24,864 bases of DNA from Algorimicrobium sp002414705 (GTDB taxonomy: Bacteria > Bacteroidota > Bacteroidia > Flavobacteriales > Flavobacteriaceae), in the NCBI GenBank assembly GCA_963972425.1, contig CAXAUF010000045.1:1-24864 (forward strand), written 5' to 3'. The notes under the pieces were generated by a model that saw nothing but the letters and a program-made list of their open reading frames with translations, did no database searches and was not told the origin of the DNA. This document shows, piece after piece, positions 15,251-23,608 of this stretch; the first letter of the stretch is position 1; each line of letters begins with the position of its first letter. A program made the position numbers and the translations under genes.

Positions 15251-17701
15251 ATGAAGAAATCTAATTTTTTAAACCTTGACAGTTTGTCATTTCAAGATTT
15301 TGATGAAAATTCAGAATTAATTCCATTAATGACACCTGAAGATGAAGAAGAAATAAATAACGAAGCCTTACCAGAAACGCTTCCTATTTTATCATTACGA
15401 AATACGGTGTTGTTTCCTGGTGTGGTGATTCCTATTACTGCTGGACGCGATAAATCCATTAAACTAATTAACGATGCCAATAAAGGGAGTAAGGTTATTG
15501 GTGTGGTGTCTCAAAAGGATGAAGCTGTTGAAAACCCTAAAGCGTCGGATATTCATGAAACTGGAACTGTAGCGCGTATTTTAAAAGTTTTAAAAATGCC
15601 TGATGGTAACACAACGGTTATTATTCAAGGAAAAAAGCGATTTAAAATAAAGGAAGTATTAACAGAGAATCCATATATAAAAGCAACAATTGAAGATGTT
15701 CCTGAAGCTAAACCAGCAGAACAGAATAAGGAGTTCGAAGCTATAATTGATTCTATTAAAGATTTATCCCTTCAAATTATTGAGGAGAGTCCAAATATTC
15801 CAAGTGAAGCATCTTTTGCAATTAAAAATATTCAGAGTAATTCATTTTTGATAAACTTTGTATCATCCAACATGAATTTGAGTGTTACGGAAAAGCAACG
15901 TTTATTAGAAACAAACGATTTGAAGGAACGTGCGCTTGAAACGTTGAAATATATGAATATGGAGTTCCAGAAATTGGAACTTAAAAATGATATTCAATCC
16001 AAGGTTCAAAGTGATATGAACCAACAACAGCGGGAATATTTCTTGCATCAACAAATGAAAACCATTCAGGAAGAATTAGGCGGTGTGAGTCATGATGAAG
16101 AGTTAGAGGATATGCGTAAGCGTTCTAAAAAAATGAAATGGGGAACAAAAGAAGCCAAGCATTTTGAAAAAGAACTCGCTAAAATGCAACGCATGAATCC
16201 GCAAGTTGCAGAGTATTCCATTCAACGTAATTATTTAGATTTATTTCTAGACTTACCATGGAATGAGTTTAGCAAAGATAAATTCGATTTAAAACGTGCA
16301 CAACGTATTTTAGATCGGGATCATTATGGTTTAGATGATGTCAAACGTCGTATTATTGAACATCTAGCGGTTATTAAACTGCGTAATGATATGAAATCGC
16401 CAATCCTCTGTTTATATGGACCTCCAGGTGTTGGAAAAACATCATTAGGGAAATCTGTTGCAGAAGCATTAGGACGTGAGTATGTGCGTATTTCATTAGG
16501 TGGTTTACGTGATGAAGCCGAAATTAGAGGTCACCGAAAAACCTATATTGGCGCTATGCCAGGACGTATTATTCAGAGTTTAAAAAAAGCAGGAACATCC
16601 AACCCTGTATTTGTTTTAGATGAAATTGATAAATTGTCTAATTCGCATCAAGGTGATCCGTCATCAGCCATGTTGGAAGTTTTAGATCCGGAACAGAATA
16701 GTGAGTTTTATGATAACTTTTTGGAAATGGGTTTCGATTTGTCCAAAGTCATGTTCATTGCCACATCCAATAGTTTATCTACCATTCAACCTGCATTATT
16801 GGACCGAATGGAAATAATAAATGTAACCGGTTATACCATTGAAGAAAAAGTGGAAATAGCTAAGCGCCATTTATTACCAAAACAATTAAAGGAACACGGT
16901 TTAACAGATAAACACCTAAAAATAGCTAAACCACAATTAGAGAAAATTGTTGAAGGTTATACACGCGAATCTGGTGTTCGTACTTTAGAGAAGCAATTAG
17001 CAAAAATGGTACGTTATGCAGCTAAAAATATAGCCATGGAAGAGGAGTATAGCGTTAAGGTTAGCAATGAAATTATCATTGAAGTGCTTGGTGGACCAAA
17101 AATGGAACGCGATAAGTATGAAAATAATAACGTTGCAGGTGTGGTTACTGGATTAGCATGGACACGAGTAGGAGGAGATATCTTATTTATTGAATCTATT
17201 TTATCTAAAGGTAAAGGGAACTTAACCATTACAGGTAATTTAGGTAAAGTGATGAAGGAATCTGCAACTATTGCTATGGAATATATCAAATCCAACGCAG
17301 AAGAATTAGGTTTAGATCCAGATGTTTTTGATAAGTACAATGTGCATATCCACGTACCAGAAGGCGCTACACCTAAAGATGGACCAAGCGCAGGTGTAAC
17401 TATGTTAACATCTTTAGTGTCTTTATTTACACAGAAAAAAGTTAAAAACAGTTTAGCCATGACTGGCGAAATTACACTGCGTGGTAAAGTATTGCCAGTA
17501 GGAGGTATAAAAGAAAAGATTTTAGCTGCCAAACGTGCACGTATAAAAGAAATTTTATTGTGTGAAGATAACAGAAGAGATATTGAAGAAATTAAACCAG
17601 AATATTTAAAAGGATTAACTTTTCATTATGTTTCAGAAATGAGCGATGTTATTAAATTCGCACTTACAAATCAAAAAGTGAAGAATGCCAAAAAACTGTA
17701 A
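15251..17701 (+). CDS. lon: ATP-dependent protease Lon (endopeptidase La)
   Basis: This 816-residue protein degrades misfolded and some regulatory proteins in the cytoplasm. The N-terminal LON substrate-binding domain (about 42-240) starts LPILSLRNTVLFPGVVIPIT. A helical coiled segment follows (about 250-340). The AAA+ domain has the Walker A GPPGVGKTS (390-398, K396), Walker B VFVLDEIDKL and the arginine-finger region. The C-terminal protease domain has the Ser-Lys dyad: S713 in DGPSAGVTM and K756 in GGIKEKILAAKRA, 43 residues apart as in other Lon proteins. Length is typical for Bacteroidota. An acidic N-terminal extension (about 15-35) precedes the LON domain. The gene stands alone between a divergent sigma gene and a strong terminator. 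The inverted repeat before the start may mediate stress control. Confidence 0.98.
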   Translation: MKKSNFLNLDSLSFQDFDENSELIPLMTPEDEEEINNEALPETLPILSLRNTVLFPGVVIPITAGRDKSIKLINDANKGSKVIGVVSQKDEAVENPKASDIHETGTVARILKVLKMPDGNTTVIIQGKKRFKIKEVLTENPYIKATIEDVPEAKPAEQNKEFEAIIDSIKDLSLQIIEESPNIPSEASFAIKNIQSNSFLINFVSSNMNLSVTEKQRLLETNDLKERALETLKYMNMEFQKLELKNDIQSKVQSDMNQQQREYFLHQQMKTIQEELGGVSHDEELEDMRKRSKKMKWGTKEAKHFEKELAKMQRMNPQVAEYSIQRNYLDLFLDLPWNEFSKDKFDLKRAQRILDRDHYGLDDVKRRIIEHLAVIKLRNDMKSPILCLYGPPGVGKTSLGKSVAEALGREYVRISLGGLRDEAEIRGHRKTYIGAMPGRIIQSLKKAGTSNPVFVLDEIDKLSNSHQGDPSSAMLEVLDPEQNSEFYDNFLEMGFDLSKVMFIATSNSLSTIQPALLDRMEIINVTGYTIEEKVEIAKRHLLPKQLKEHGLTDKHLKIAKPQLEKIVEGYTRESGVRTLEKQLAKMVRYAAKNIAMEEEYSVKVSNEIIIEVLGGPKMERDKYENNNVAGVVTGLAWTRVGGDILFIESILSKGKGNLTITGNLGKVMKESATIAMEYIKSNAEELGLDPDVFDKYNVHIHVPEGATPKDGPSAGVTMLTSLVSLFTQKKVKNSLAMTGEITLRGKVLPVGGIKEKILAAKRARIKEILLCEDNRRDIEEIKPEYLKGLTFHYVSEMSDVIKFALTNQKVKNAKKL

Positions 17702-17721
17702 AAAGTAACCTTACATAGATT

Positions 17722-17752
17722 AAAACCTCGAAAATAATTTCGAGGTTTTTTT
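17722..17752 (+). terminator. Intrinsic terminator after lon
   Basis: Twelve-base arms aaaacctcgaaa (17722-17733) and tttcgaggtttt (17738-17749) pair perfectly around a 4-nt loop and end in T residues up to 17752. Confidence 0.9.
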
Positions 17753-17769
17753 ATAAGGCAAAAATAAAT

Positions 17770-17777
17770 TATACTTG
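17770..17777 (+). promoter_or_regulatory. Candidate -7 element for porQ-cmk
   Basis: TATACTTG differs from TAnnTTTG at one position and is followed by CAG. It lies 40 bases before the porQ ATG. No good TTG -33 element is seen, because the lon terminator occupies that place. Confidence 0.4.
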
Positions 17778-17817
17778 CAGCCGTTTATAGAAAGACTTAC
17801 TTTCGTTGAAACACTAT

Positions 17818-18837
17818 ATGTTAAAGAAAATTACCACTGGATTTTGCTTGCTTTTATGCCTTTCTGCGGTTGCGCAAGTAGGTGGTGAATCTACATATCA
17901 GTTTTTAAATTTAATTTCATCTCCACGTCAAGCCGCTTTAGGTGGTAAAGTATTTACCAATTTGGATTATGATGTGACGCAAGCATTAACCAATCCAGCT
18001 TCCATTAACGATGAAATGGATAACCAATTAGCACTTAATTACTCTAGTTATCTAGGAGGTATAAGTTATGGAACTGCAGCGTATGGTTATACTTGGGACA
18101 GACGTGCATTAACATTTTTTGGAGGTGTTACCTATATAAACTATGGAAGTTTTGATGGGTATGACGAACTAGGGAATTCTACAGGTTCTTTTAGTGGTAA
18201 CGAAGCCGCTATTTCTTTTGGACATTCACGACAAATTGGTTACTCCGATTTCTATTTAGGAGGTACTGTAAAATTAATTACATCTAAATTAGAACAATAC
18301 AATTCCTTCGGAGCCGCTTTGGACGCTGGTTTAATGTATGTAAACGAGGATATAGAATTTCAAGCCACACTAGTTGTTCGTAATTTAGGATTACAAATTA
18401 CTACGTATGCAGGGCAAAATGAACCATTACCGCTTGAAGTTGCCTTTGGTATGTCGCAAACATTAGAAAACGTCCCTTTACGTTGGCATCTTACATTTGA
18501 AAACTTACAACAATGGCCAATTGCAGTATCTAATCCTGCGCGAGCAGAAACCGATTTAGAAGGCAATCAAACACAAGAGAAAGTGGGTTTCTTTGGTAAT
18601 GTAATAAGACACACTATTTTAGGAGCTGAAATATTCCCAGAAGGTGCTTTTAATATTCGAGTTGGATATAATTTTAGAAAAGGGGAGGAGTTACGGATTG
18701 TAGATCAACGAAATTTTTCAGGTATTTCTGCGGGAATTGGACTAAAATTGAATAAATTTAGATTTAGTTTTACGCATGTTCGTTACACAAGCGCTTCCAA
18801 TGCCAATTTTTTCGGCATGCAATTAGATTTAAGATAA
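17818..18837 (+). CDS. porQ: Type IX secretion system protein PorQ
   Basis: The 339-residue protein begins MLKKITTGFCLLLCLSAVAQ, a Sec signal, when started at the ATG at 17818. An upstream TTG at 17806 only adds four residues. The mature part starts with the family pattern GGESTYQFLNLISSPRQAALGG, followed by NPASIN and about fourteen G/Y/F-rich strands ending in FFGMQLDLR, as expected for a FadL-like outer-membrane barrel of the PorV/PorQ family. PorQ works with the type IX secretion system of Bacteroidota, in the attachment or shuttle complex that handles cargo proteins with C-terminal signals at the cell surface. Its stop codon is followed immediately by the cmk ATG. No other T9SS gene lies in the window, as is usual since these genes are scattered. 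Confidence 0.92.
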   Translation: MLKKITTGFCLLLCLSAVAQVGGESTYQFLNLISSPRQAALGGKVFTNLDYDVTQALTNPASINDEMDNQLALNYSSYLGGISYGTAAYGYTWDRRALTFFGGVTYINYGSFDGYDELGNSTGSFSGNEAAISFGHSRQIGYSDFYLGGTVKLITSKLEQYNSFGAALDAGLMYVNEDIEFQATLVVRNLGLQITTYAGQNEPLPLEVAFGMSQTLENVPLRWHLTFENLQQWPIAVSNPARAETDLEGNQTQEKVGFFGNVIRHTILGAEIFPEGAFNIRVGYNFRKGEELRIVDQRNFSGISAGIGLKLNKFRFSFTHVRYTSASNANFFGMQLDLR

Positions 18838-19533
18838 ATGCAAAAAATAACCATTGCCATAGACGGTTTTTCTTCTACAGGTAAAAGTACAGTCGCCAAA
18901 CAATTAGCCAAACATCTAGGATATATTTATGTAGATTCAGGTGCCATGTATCGTGCAGTAACATATTACGCTATGAAATATGGATTTATAGACTCCAAAC
19001 AATTTAACGTTGTTGGACTGGTATCTAAACTTCATGATGTGGTTGTTTATTTCAAATTAAAAGAAACCACAGGAATTGCAGATGTATATTTAAATGGCGA
19101 AAATATAGAAAATGCTATTCGCACATTGGAAGTATCTAATTTTGTAAGCCAAGTTGCAGCAATTCCGGAAGTCCGTTACCAACTAGTGAAACAGCAACAA
19201 AAAATGGGTTCTGAAAAAGGAGTCGTTATGGATGGTCGCGATATTGGAACTGTTGTTTTTCCGGAAGCCGAATTGAAGTTATTTATGACAGCTTCTGCTG
19301 AAACTAGAGCAACACGACGTTTTGATGAACTTATTAATCGTGGTGACAATGTGACGTTTAATGATGTGCTTCATAACATTCAAGAGCGCGATTATATAGA
19401 TTCTAACCGAGAAGATTCCCCTTTATTAAAAGCAGATGATGCTATTGAAATAGACAATTCTAACTTAACTAGAGACGCTCAATTTCAAAAAATTGTTAAG
19501 CTAGCAGAAATAGCCATTCAAGAAAATCACTAA
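18838..19533 (+). CDS. cmk: (d)CMP kinase
   Basis: The 231-residue cytoplasmic enzyme phosphorylates CMP and dCMP with ATP, supplying CTP and dCTP synthesis. The P-loop is GFSSTGKST (10-18), the CMP-binding segment is YVDSGAMYRAVT (31-42), and the conserved DGRDIGTVVFPEAELK follows at 132-147. The LID arginines lie in TRATRRFDEL, and ERDYIDSNREDSPL precedes the C-terminus. Its length and motifs are typical, and nothing is missing. The ATG directly follows the porQ TAA with no intervening base, so the two genes are almost certainly co-transcribed and translationally coupled. The functional link between a nucleotide kinase and a secretion barrel is not obvious. The arrangement is probably an old conserved gene order. 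Confidence 0.97.
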   Translation: MQKITIAIDGFSSTGKSTVAKQLAKHLGYIYVDSGAMYRAVTYYAMKYGFIDSKQFNVVGLVSKLHDVVVYFKLKETTGIADVYLNGENIENAIRTLEVSNFVSQVAAIPEVRYQLVKQQQKMGSEKGVVMDGRDIGTVVFPEAELKLFMTASAETRATRRFDELINRGDNVTFNDVLHNIQERDYIDSNREDSPLLKADDAIEIDNSNLTRDAQFQKIVKLAEIAIQENH

Positions 19534-19559
19534 ATCTTTAATTTTTAGAAAATTACTTA

Positions 19560-19590
19560 TTGTTTAATTGCAGAAATTATAGTATTTTTG
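19560..19590 (+). promoter_or_regulatory. Housekeeping promoter of rpsA
   Basis: TTG at 19560-19562, a 20-base spacer and TATTTTTG at 19583-19590 match the Bacteroidota primary sigma consensus. Transcription would begin near 19595, giving rpsA a leader of about 160 nt. Confidence 0.75.
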
Positions 19591-19594
19591 CACT

Positions 19595-19755
19595 CCTTTT
19601 AGCGACGCGTTGGAAAATTAAAAGGAATAAACTAAAAAACAATAATCCTTCTGTGTGTTAGTCGCATAAAGTTTCCAAAACAACACAGAATACAAAACAT
19701 AATGTTTAAGATTAACTAAATTAAGCAAATCGTAGACATTATTAATATTTATTAA
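19595..19755 (+). promoter_or_regulatory. rpsA 5' leader with possible autoregulatory structure
   Basis: The leader contains several complementary segments. They are cctttta (19595-19601) with taaaagg (19619-19625), gcgac (19602-19606) with gtcgc (19661-19665), ttggaaa (19610-19616) with tttccaa (19672-19678), and ctgtgt (19651-19656) with acacag (19683-19688). The second and third pairings cross each other, so they would form a pseudoknot or alternative states. S1 is known to repress its own mRNA in enterobacteria; a similar role here is inference. The last 65 bases before the ATG are AT-rich and look unstructured. Confidence 0.45.
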
Positions 19756-21585
19756 ATGGCTGAAAAAGCAAAACAAGCTGAAGTTGAAGCAACTGAAGCA
19801 ACAGAAGTAAAAACTGCAGAAGCTCCAGTAGTATCTGAAGCACAAGCAAATCCTGAAAAATTCTTAAAAGATTTTAACTGGCACAATTACCAAGAAGGTA
19901 TTGATGAGGTTGAAGATTCTCAATTAAAAGAATTTGAAAAATTAGTAGCTGAAAATTTCGTTGACACTTTAGATGATGAAGTTGTTGAAGGTGAAGTTAT
20001 TCACTTAACAGATCGTGATGCCATTATTGACATCAATGCAAAATCTGAAGGTGTTATTTCATTAAACGAATTCCGTTACAATCCTAACTTAAAAGTTGGT
20101 GATAAAGTAGAAGTATTAATTGATGTTCGTGAAGACGCTACAGGTCAATTAGTCCTATCTCACAGAAAAGCACGTGTTATCAAAGCATGGGATCGCGTTA
20201 ATGCAGCTCATGAAACAGGTGAAATTGTTAATGGTTTCGTTAAGTGTAGAACTAAAGGTGGTATGATTGTAGATGTTTTCGGTATCGAAGCATTCTTACC
20301 AGGTTCTCAAATTGATGTGAAGCCAATTCGCGATTACGATCAGTATGTTAATAAAACAATGGAATTCAAAGTTGTTAAAATCAACCATGAATTTAAAAAC
20401 GTTGTTGTTTCTCATAAAGCCCTTATTGAGGCTGATATTGAAGAGCAGAAGAAAGAAATTATTGGTCAATTAGAAAAAGGACAAGTATTAGAAGGTATTG
20501 TTAAAAATATTACGTCTTATGGTGTCTTTATTGATCTAGGTGGTGTAGACGGTTTAGTTCACATTACAGATCTTTCTTGGTCTCGTATTAACCATCCAAA
20601 TGAGATTGTTGAATTAGATCAGAAATTAAATGTTGTAATTCTTGATTTTGACGAAAACAAATCTAGAATCCAATTAGGTCTTAAGCAATTATCTAAACAT
20701 CCTTGGGATGCATTAGGTGAAGAAGTTAGTGTTGGTGACAAAGTGAAAGGTAAAGTAGTTGTAATTGCAGATTACGGTGCATTTATTGAAGTTGCTGATG
20801 GCGTTGAAGGTTTAATTCACGTATCAGAAATGTCTTGGTCAACACATTTACGTTCAGCACAAGATTTCGTTTCAGTAGGAGATGAGGTTGATGCAGTTAT
20901 CTTAACGTTAGATAGAGAAGAGCGTAAAATGTCTCTTGGTATTAAGCAATTAACGCCAGATCCATGGACTGATATTACGAAGAAATATCCTGTAGGTTCT
21001 AAGCATTCAGGTATTGTACGTAACTTTACAAACTTTGGTGTATTTGTTGAATTAGAAGAAGGTATTGATGGATTAATTTACATCTCAGATTTATCTTGGA
21101 CTAAAAAAATCAAGCATCCTAGTGAGTTCTGTAATGTAGGTGATACTTTAGATGTCGTTGTTCTTGAATTAGATGTTGAAGGTCGTAAATTAAGTTTAGG
21201 ACACAAACAAACTACAGATAACCCTTGGGATAAATATGAAACTGAATTCGCAGTAGGAACGCTTCATACAGCTGAATTAACTGAAATCGTTGACAAGGGT
21301 GCAACTATTGATTTTAATGAAGATATTGTAGCTTTCGTACCGTCTCGTCATCTTGAAAAAGAAGATGGTAAGAAATTGAAAAAAGGCGAAGAAGCTGAAT
21401 TCAAAATCATTGAATTTAATAAAGAATTTAAGCGTGTAGTAGCGTCGCATACAGCAATCTTCAGAGAAGAAGAAGCTGCTAATGTTAAAGCTGCTTCTAC
21501 AAGTGCTGCAGCAGAAGTTAAGCCTACTTTAGGTGATGCTAATGATGCATTACAAGCTCTTAAAGATAAAATGGAAGGAAAATAA
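19756..21585 (+). CDS. rpsA: 30S ribosomal protein S1
   Basis: The 609-residue protein has six S1 (OB-fold) RNA-binding repeats at about residues 76-142, 153-222, 240-312, 325-400, 412-482 and 499-566. The third to fifth are the best conserved, with patterns such as YGVFIDLGGVDGLVHITDLS and YGAFIEVADGVEGLIHVSEM. An acidic, alanine-rich N-terminal extension (1-30: E, A, V, K) precedes the first domain. The C-terminal tail is also alanine/lysine-rich. S1 binds mRNA on the 30S platform and helps load unstructured or leader-poor messages, which matters in Bacteroidota where Shine-Dalgarno sequences are scarce. It is transcribed alone from a strong promoter, with a long leader and its own terminator. 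Confidence 0.97.
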   Translation: MAEKAKQAEVEATEATEVKTAEAPVVSEAQANPEKFLKDFNWHNYQEGIDEVEDSQLKEFEKLVAENFVDTLDDEVVEGEVIHLTDRDAIIDINAKSEGVISLNEFRYNPNLKVGDKVEVLIDVREDATGQLVLSHRKARVIKAWDRVNAAHETGEIVNGFVKCRTKGGMIVDVFGIEAFLPGSQIDVKPIRDYDQYVNKTMEFKVVKINHEFKNVVVSHKALIEADIEEQKKEIIGQLEKGQVLEGIVKNITSYGVFIDLGGVDGLVHITDLSWSRINHPNEIVELDQKLNVVILDFDENKSRIQLGLKQLSKHPWDALGEEVSVGDKVKGKVVVIADYGAFIEVADGVEGLIHVSEMSWSTHLRSAQDFVSVGDEVDAVILTLDREERKMSLGIKQLTPDPWTDITKKYPVGSKHSGIVRNFTNFGVFVELEEGIDGLIYISDLSWTKKIKHPSEFCNVGDTLDVVVLELDVEGRKLSLGHKQTTDNPWDKYETEFAVGTLHTAELTEIVDKGATIDFNEDIVAFVPSRHLEKEDGKKLKKGEEAEFKIIEFNKEFKRVVASHTAIFREEEAANVKAASTSAAAEVKPTLGDANDALQALKDKMEGK

Positions 21586-21610
21586 TTTTTCTAACATACT
21601 TTAAAATTGA

Positions 21611-21639
21611 AAAGCCTTTCCTTCTGGAAAGGCTTTTTT
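21611..21639 (+). terminator. Intrinsic terminator after rpsA
   Basis: Eleven-base arms aaagcctttcc (21611-21621) and ggaaaggcttt (21626-21636) pair perfectly around ttct and end in a T-run to 21639. Confidence 0.9.
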
Positions 21640-21673
21640 AATACGTTTAATTAGTCTTTCAACTTCTAAAATT

Positions 21674-21704
21674 TTGCATTACCTTTGTTTAGCAAATACC
21701 TTTG
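21674..21704 (+). promoter_or_regulatory. Promoter of the pyrR-pyrB operon
   Basis: TTG at 21674-21676, 20 bases, then TACCTTTG at 21697-21704 match the consensus. Transcription would begin near 21710, at or a few bases before the ATG at 21713. An identical TACCTTTG at 21680-21687 has no clear TTG at the right distance but could act as a second -7 element. Confidence 0.65.
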
Positions 21705-21712
21705 GATAGTCT

Positions 21713-22252
21713 ATGAGTCAAAAAGTGTTACTTAACGCAAAAGAAATAAACATCATTCTTCATCGATTGGCTTGCCAACTTATTGAAAATCACAACGACT
21801 TTTCTAATACTGTTTTAATAGGTATTCAGCCACGAGGTAAATTCCTTGCCAGCCGTTTAGCTACCATGTTAAAAAACGAATACAAAATTAAAAATGTGCA
21901 ATTAGGCCTTTTAGATATTACGTTTTTTAGAGACGATTTTAGACGTGGCGAAAAAACCCTAGAAGCTAATACCACCGAAATTAATTTTTTAGTTGAAGAC
22001 AAGAAAATTGTTTTTATTGATGATGTGTTATATACTGGACGAAGCATTCGTGCTGCTTTAACAGCAATTCAATCCTTTGGCAGACCTCATGAAATTGAAC
22101 TTTTAACACTAATAGATAGACGCTTTAGTAGACATTTACCTATTCAGCCTAATTATAAAGGCCGTCAAGTAGATGCTATTAATAATGAGCGCGTAAAAGT
22201 AAATTGGGTTGAAAACGAAGGGGAAGATGCCGTTTATTTAATTAATAGCTAA
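21713..22252 (+). CDS. pyrR: PyrR-type phosphoribosyltransferase
   Basis: The 179-residue protein matches PyrR, the bifunctional pyrimidine operon regulator and uracil phosphoribosyltransferase. It has the type I PRTase fold with the PRPP loop VFIDDVLYTGRS (100-111), IGIQPRGKFLASRLA near the N-terminus, DITFFRDDFRRGE (68-80), and TLIDRRFSRHLPIQPNYKGR in the second half. In Bacillus PyrR binds a leader hairpin of pyr mRNA and promotes termination. Here the promoter leaves almost no leader, and I see no terminator/antiterminator pair before pyrR or between pyrR and pyrB, so RNA attenuation is unlikely at this site. It heads an operon with pyrB 19 bases downstream. The enzymatic role (uracil + PRPP to UMP) is the safer assumption. 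Confidence 0.93.
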   Translation: MSQKVLLNAKEINIILHRLACQLIENHNDFSNTVLIGIQPRGKFLASRLATMLKNEYKIKNVQLGLLDITFFRDDFRRGEKTLEANTTEINFLVEDKKIVFIDDVLYTGRSIRAALTAIQSFGRPHEIELLTLIDRRFSRHLPIQPNYKGRQVDAINNERVKVNWVENEGEDAVYLINS

Positions 22253-22271
22253 CAATGAATAATTAAAAATC

Positions 22272-23201
22272 ATGAGCGAATTAAGTGTCAACCACTTATT
22301 AGGAATAAAATATCTTAATAAAGACGATATCAAGCTTATTTTTGAAACTGCCGATCACTTTAAAGAAGTGATTAACAGACCGATTAAAAAAGTGCCTTCA
22401 CTTCGAGATATTACAATTGCTAACTTATTTTTTGAAAATTCTACTAGAACAAAATTATCGTTTGAATTAGCTGAAAAAAGATTATCAGCTGATGTTATTA
22501 ATTTTTCTGCATCCCAATCATCCGTAAAAAAAGGGGAAACATTAATAGATACCGTTAGCAACATATTATCTATGAAAGTGGATATGGTTGTTATGCGTCA
22601 TCCAAATCCAGGGGCTAGTGTGTTTTTATCCCAACATGTAAATGCTAGTATTATTAATGCAGGTGATGGTGCACATGAACATCCAACTCAGGCATTATTA
22701 GATTCCTATTCTATTAGAGAGCGACTAGGAAACGTAAAAGGTAAAAAGGTAGTTATTGTTGGCGATATTTTGCATAGTCGTGTAGCCTTATCAAATATAT
22801 TCGCTTTACAACTTCAAGGTGCAGACGTAATGGTTTGCGGACCAAAAACACTATTACCCAAATATATTGATAAATTAGGTGTTAAAGTAGAAACCAATTT
22901 GCTTAAAGCCTTAAATTGGTGCGATGTTGCCAATATGCTTCGTGTACAGAATGAACGCATGGAAGTAAATTATTTTCCGTCAACCAGGGAATACACACAA
23001 CAATATGGTGTAACTATGGATGTGCTTAATAGTTTAAACAAGGACATTACAATCATGCATCCAGGACCTATTAATCGAGGTGTGGAAATTACGAGTGAAG
23101 TTGCAGATTCCAACCAAGCCATTATTTTAAACCAAGTTGAAAATGGTGTAGCTGTTAGAATGGCAATTATTTATTTATTAGCATCAAAAATAAAACAGTA
23201 G
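22272..23201 (+). CDS. pyrB: Aspartate carbamoyltransferase catalytic subunit
   Basis: The 309-residue enzyme joins carbamoyl phosphate and aspartate in the second step of de novo pyrimidine synthesis. The carbamoyl phosphate site STRT is at 57-60 (FFENSTRTKLSFE). The loop SQSSVKKGE (81-89) supplies the serine and lysine reaching in from the neighbouring subunit of the trimer. HPTQALLD is at 137-144, MLRVQNER at 222-229, and HPGPINRG at 263-270. Aspartate rather than ornithine specificity is indicated by the SVKKGE loop and the RVQ motif. No pyrI regulatory subunit gene follows, so this is probably an unregulated trimer. It is the second gene after pyrR and lies 3 bases before the small STAS-like gene, which fits a single transcript. 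Confidence 0.96.
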   Translation: MSELSVNHLLGIKYLNKDDIKLIFETADHFKEVINRPIKKVPSLRDITIANLFFENSTRTKLSFELAEKRLSADVINFSASQSSVKKGETLIDTVSNILSMKVDMVVMRHPNPGASVFLSQHVNASIINAGDGAHEHPTQALLDSYSIRERLGNVKGKKVVIVGDILHSRVALSNIFALQLQGADVMVCGPKTLLPKYIDKLGVKVETNLLKALNWCDVANMLRVQNERMEVNYFPSTREYTQQYGVTMDVLNSLNKDITIMHPGPINRGVEITSEVADSNQAIILNQVENGVAVRMAIIYLLASKIKQ

Positions 23202-23204
23202 TCT

Positions 23205-23537
23205 ATGATTTTCGATAAAACTGACAACACTACTATTATTACACAGGAGAAAGCTTCAGTGATAGAATTAGTAAAGAAACTAGATGTCCTATATGAACGA
23301 TTCAAAAATGATAACGTTATAGTAAATCTTACCAGTTTAAAACCTGCAAGCGTAGAAGATATTACGGAATTTTTAAACGTATCCAACAAGCACAGAAAAG
23401 CAAAATTATCCTTTGTTATTGTTACTACTCAAGCAAATTTGGATGACCTTCCAGATGAATTAGTAGTGGTTCCAACTGTTAAAGAAGCCCACGATATTAT
23501 TGAAATGGAAGAAATAGAACGCGATTTAGGTTTTTAA
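23205..23537 (+). CDS. Small STAS-like protein of unknown function
   Basis: The 110-residue cytoplasmic protein alternates predicted strands and helices in the way of STAS domains (anti-sigma antagonist fold): a strand NVIVNLTSL (about 37-45), a helix VEDITEFLNVSNKHRKAK (50-67), a strand LSFVIVTT (69-76) and a C-terminal helix TVKEAHDIIEMEEIERDLGF. No serine/threonine phosphorylation motif of the DSSG type is visible, so classical SpoIIAA-like switching is doubtful. It has no signal or membrane segment. It starts 3 bases after pyrB and ends 71 bases before rnz, so it is co-transcribed with pyrB and perhaps rnz. Because of that position it may be misannotated as part of ribonuclease Z in databases. 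Its function is unknown. Confidence 0.75.
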   Translation: MIFDKTDNTTIITQEKASVIELVKKLDVLYERFKNDNVIVNLTSLKPASVEDITEFLNVSNKHRKAKLSFVIVTTQANLDDLPDELVVVPTVKEAHDIIEMEEIERDLGF

Positions 23538-23608
23538 AAATGTGTTGAGTTACCTTGTTTTTGTTTACTTAAAACAATTTAACAACAAACCAATAACAAA
23601 CCATATAA

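Noticed and set aside
17014..17532. A 172-codon minus-strand open frame inside lon
   Set aside because: It lies entirely within the conserved Lon protease domain; its protein has no recognisable features and it is a shadow of the coding strand.
21640..21712. PyrR-dependent attenuator upstream of pyrR
   Set aside because: No terminator/antiterminator hairpin pair is present after the likely transcription start; the only hairpin nearby is the rpsA terminator.
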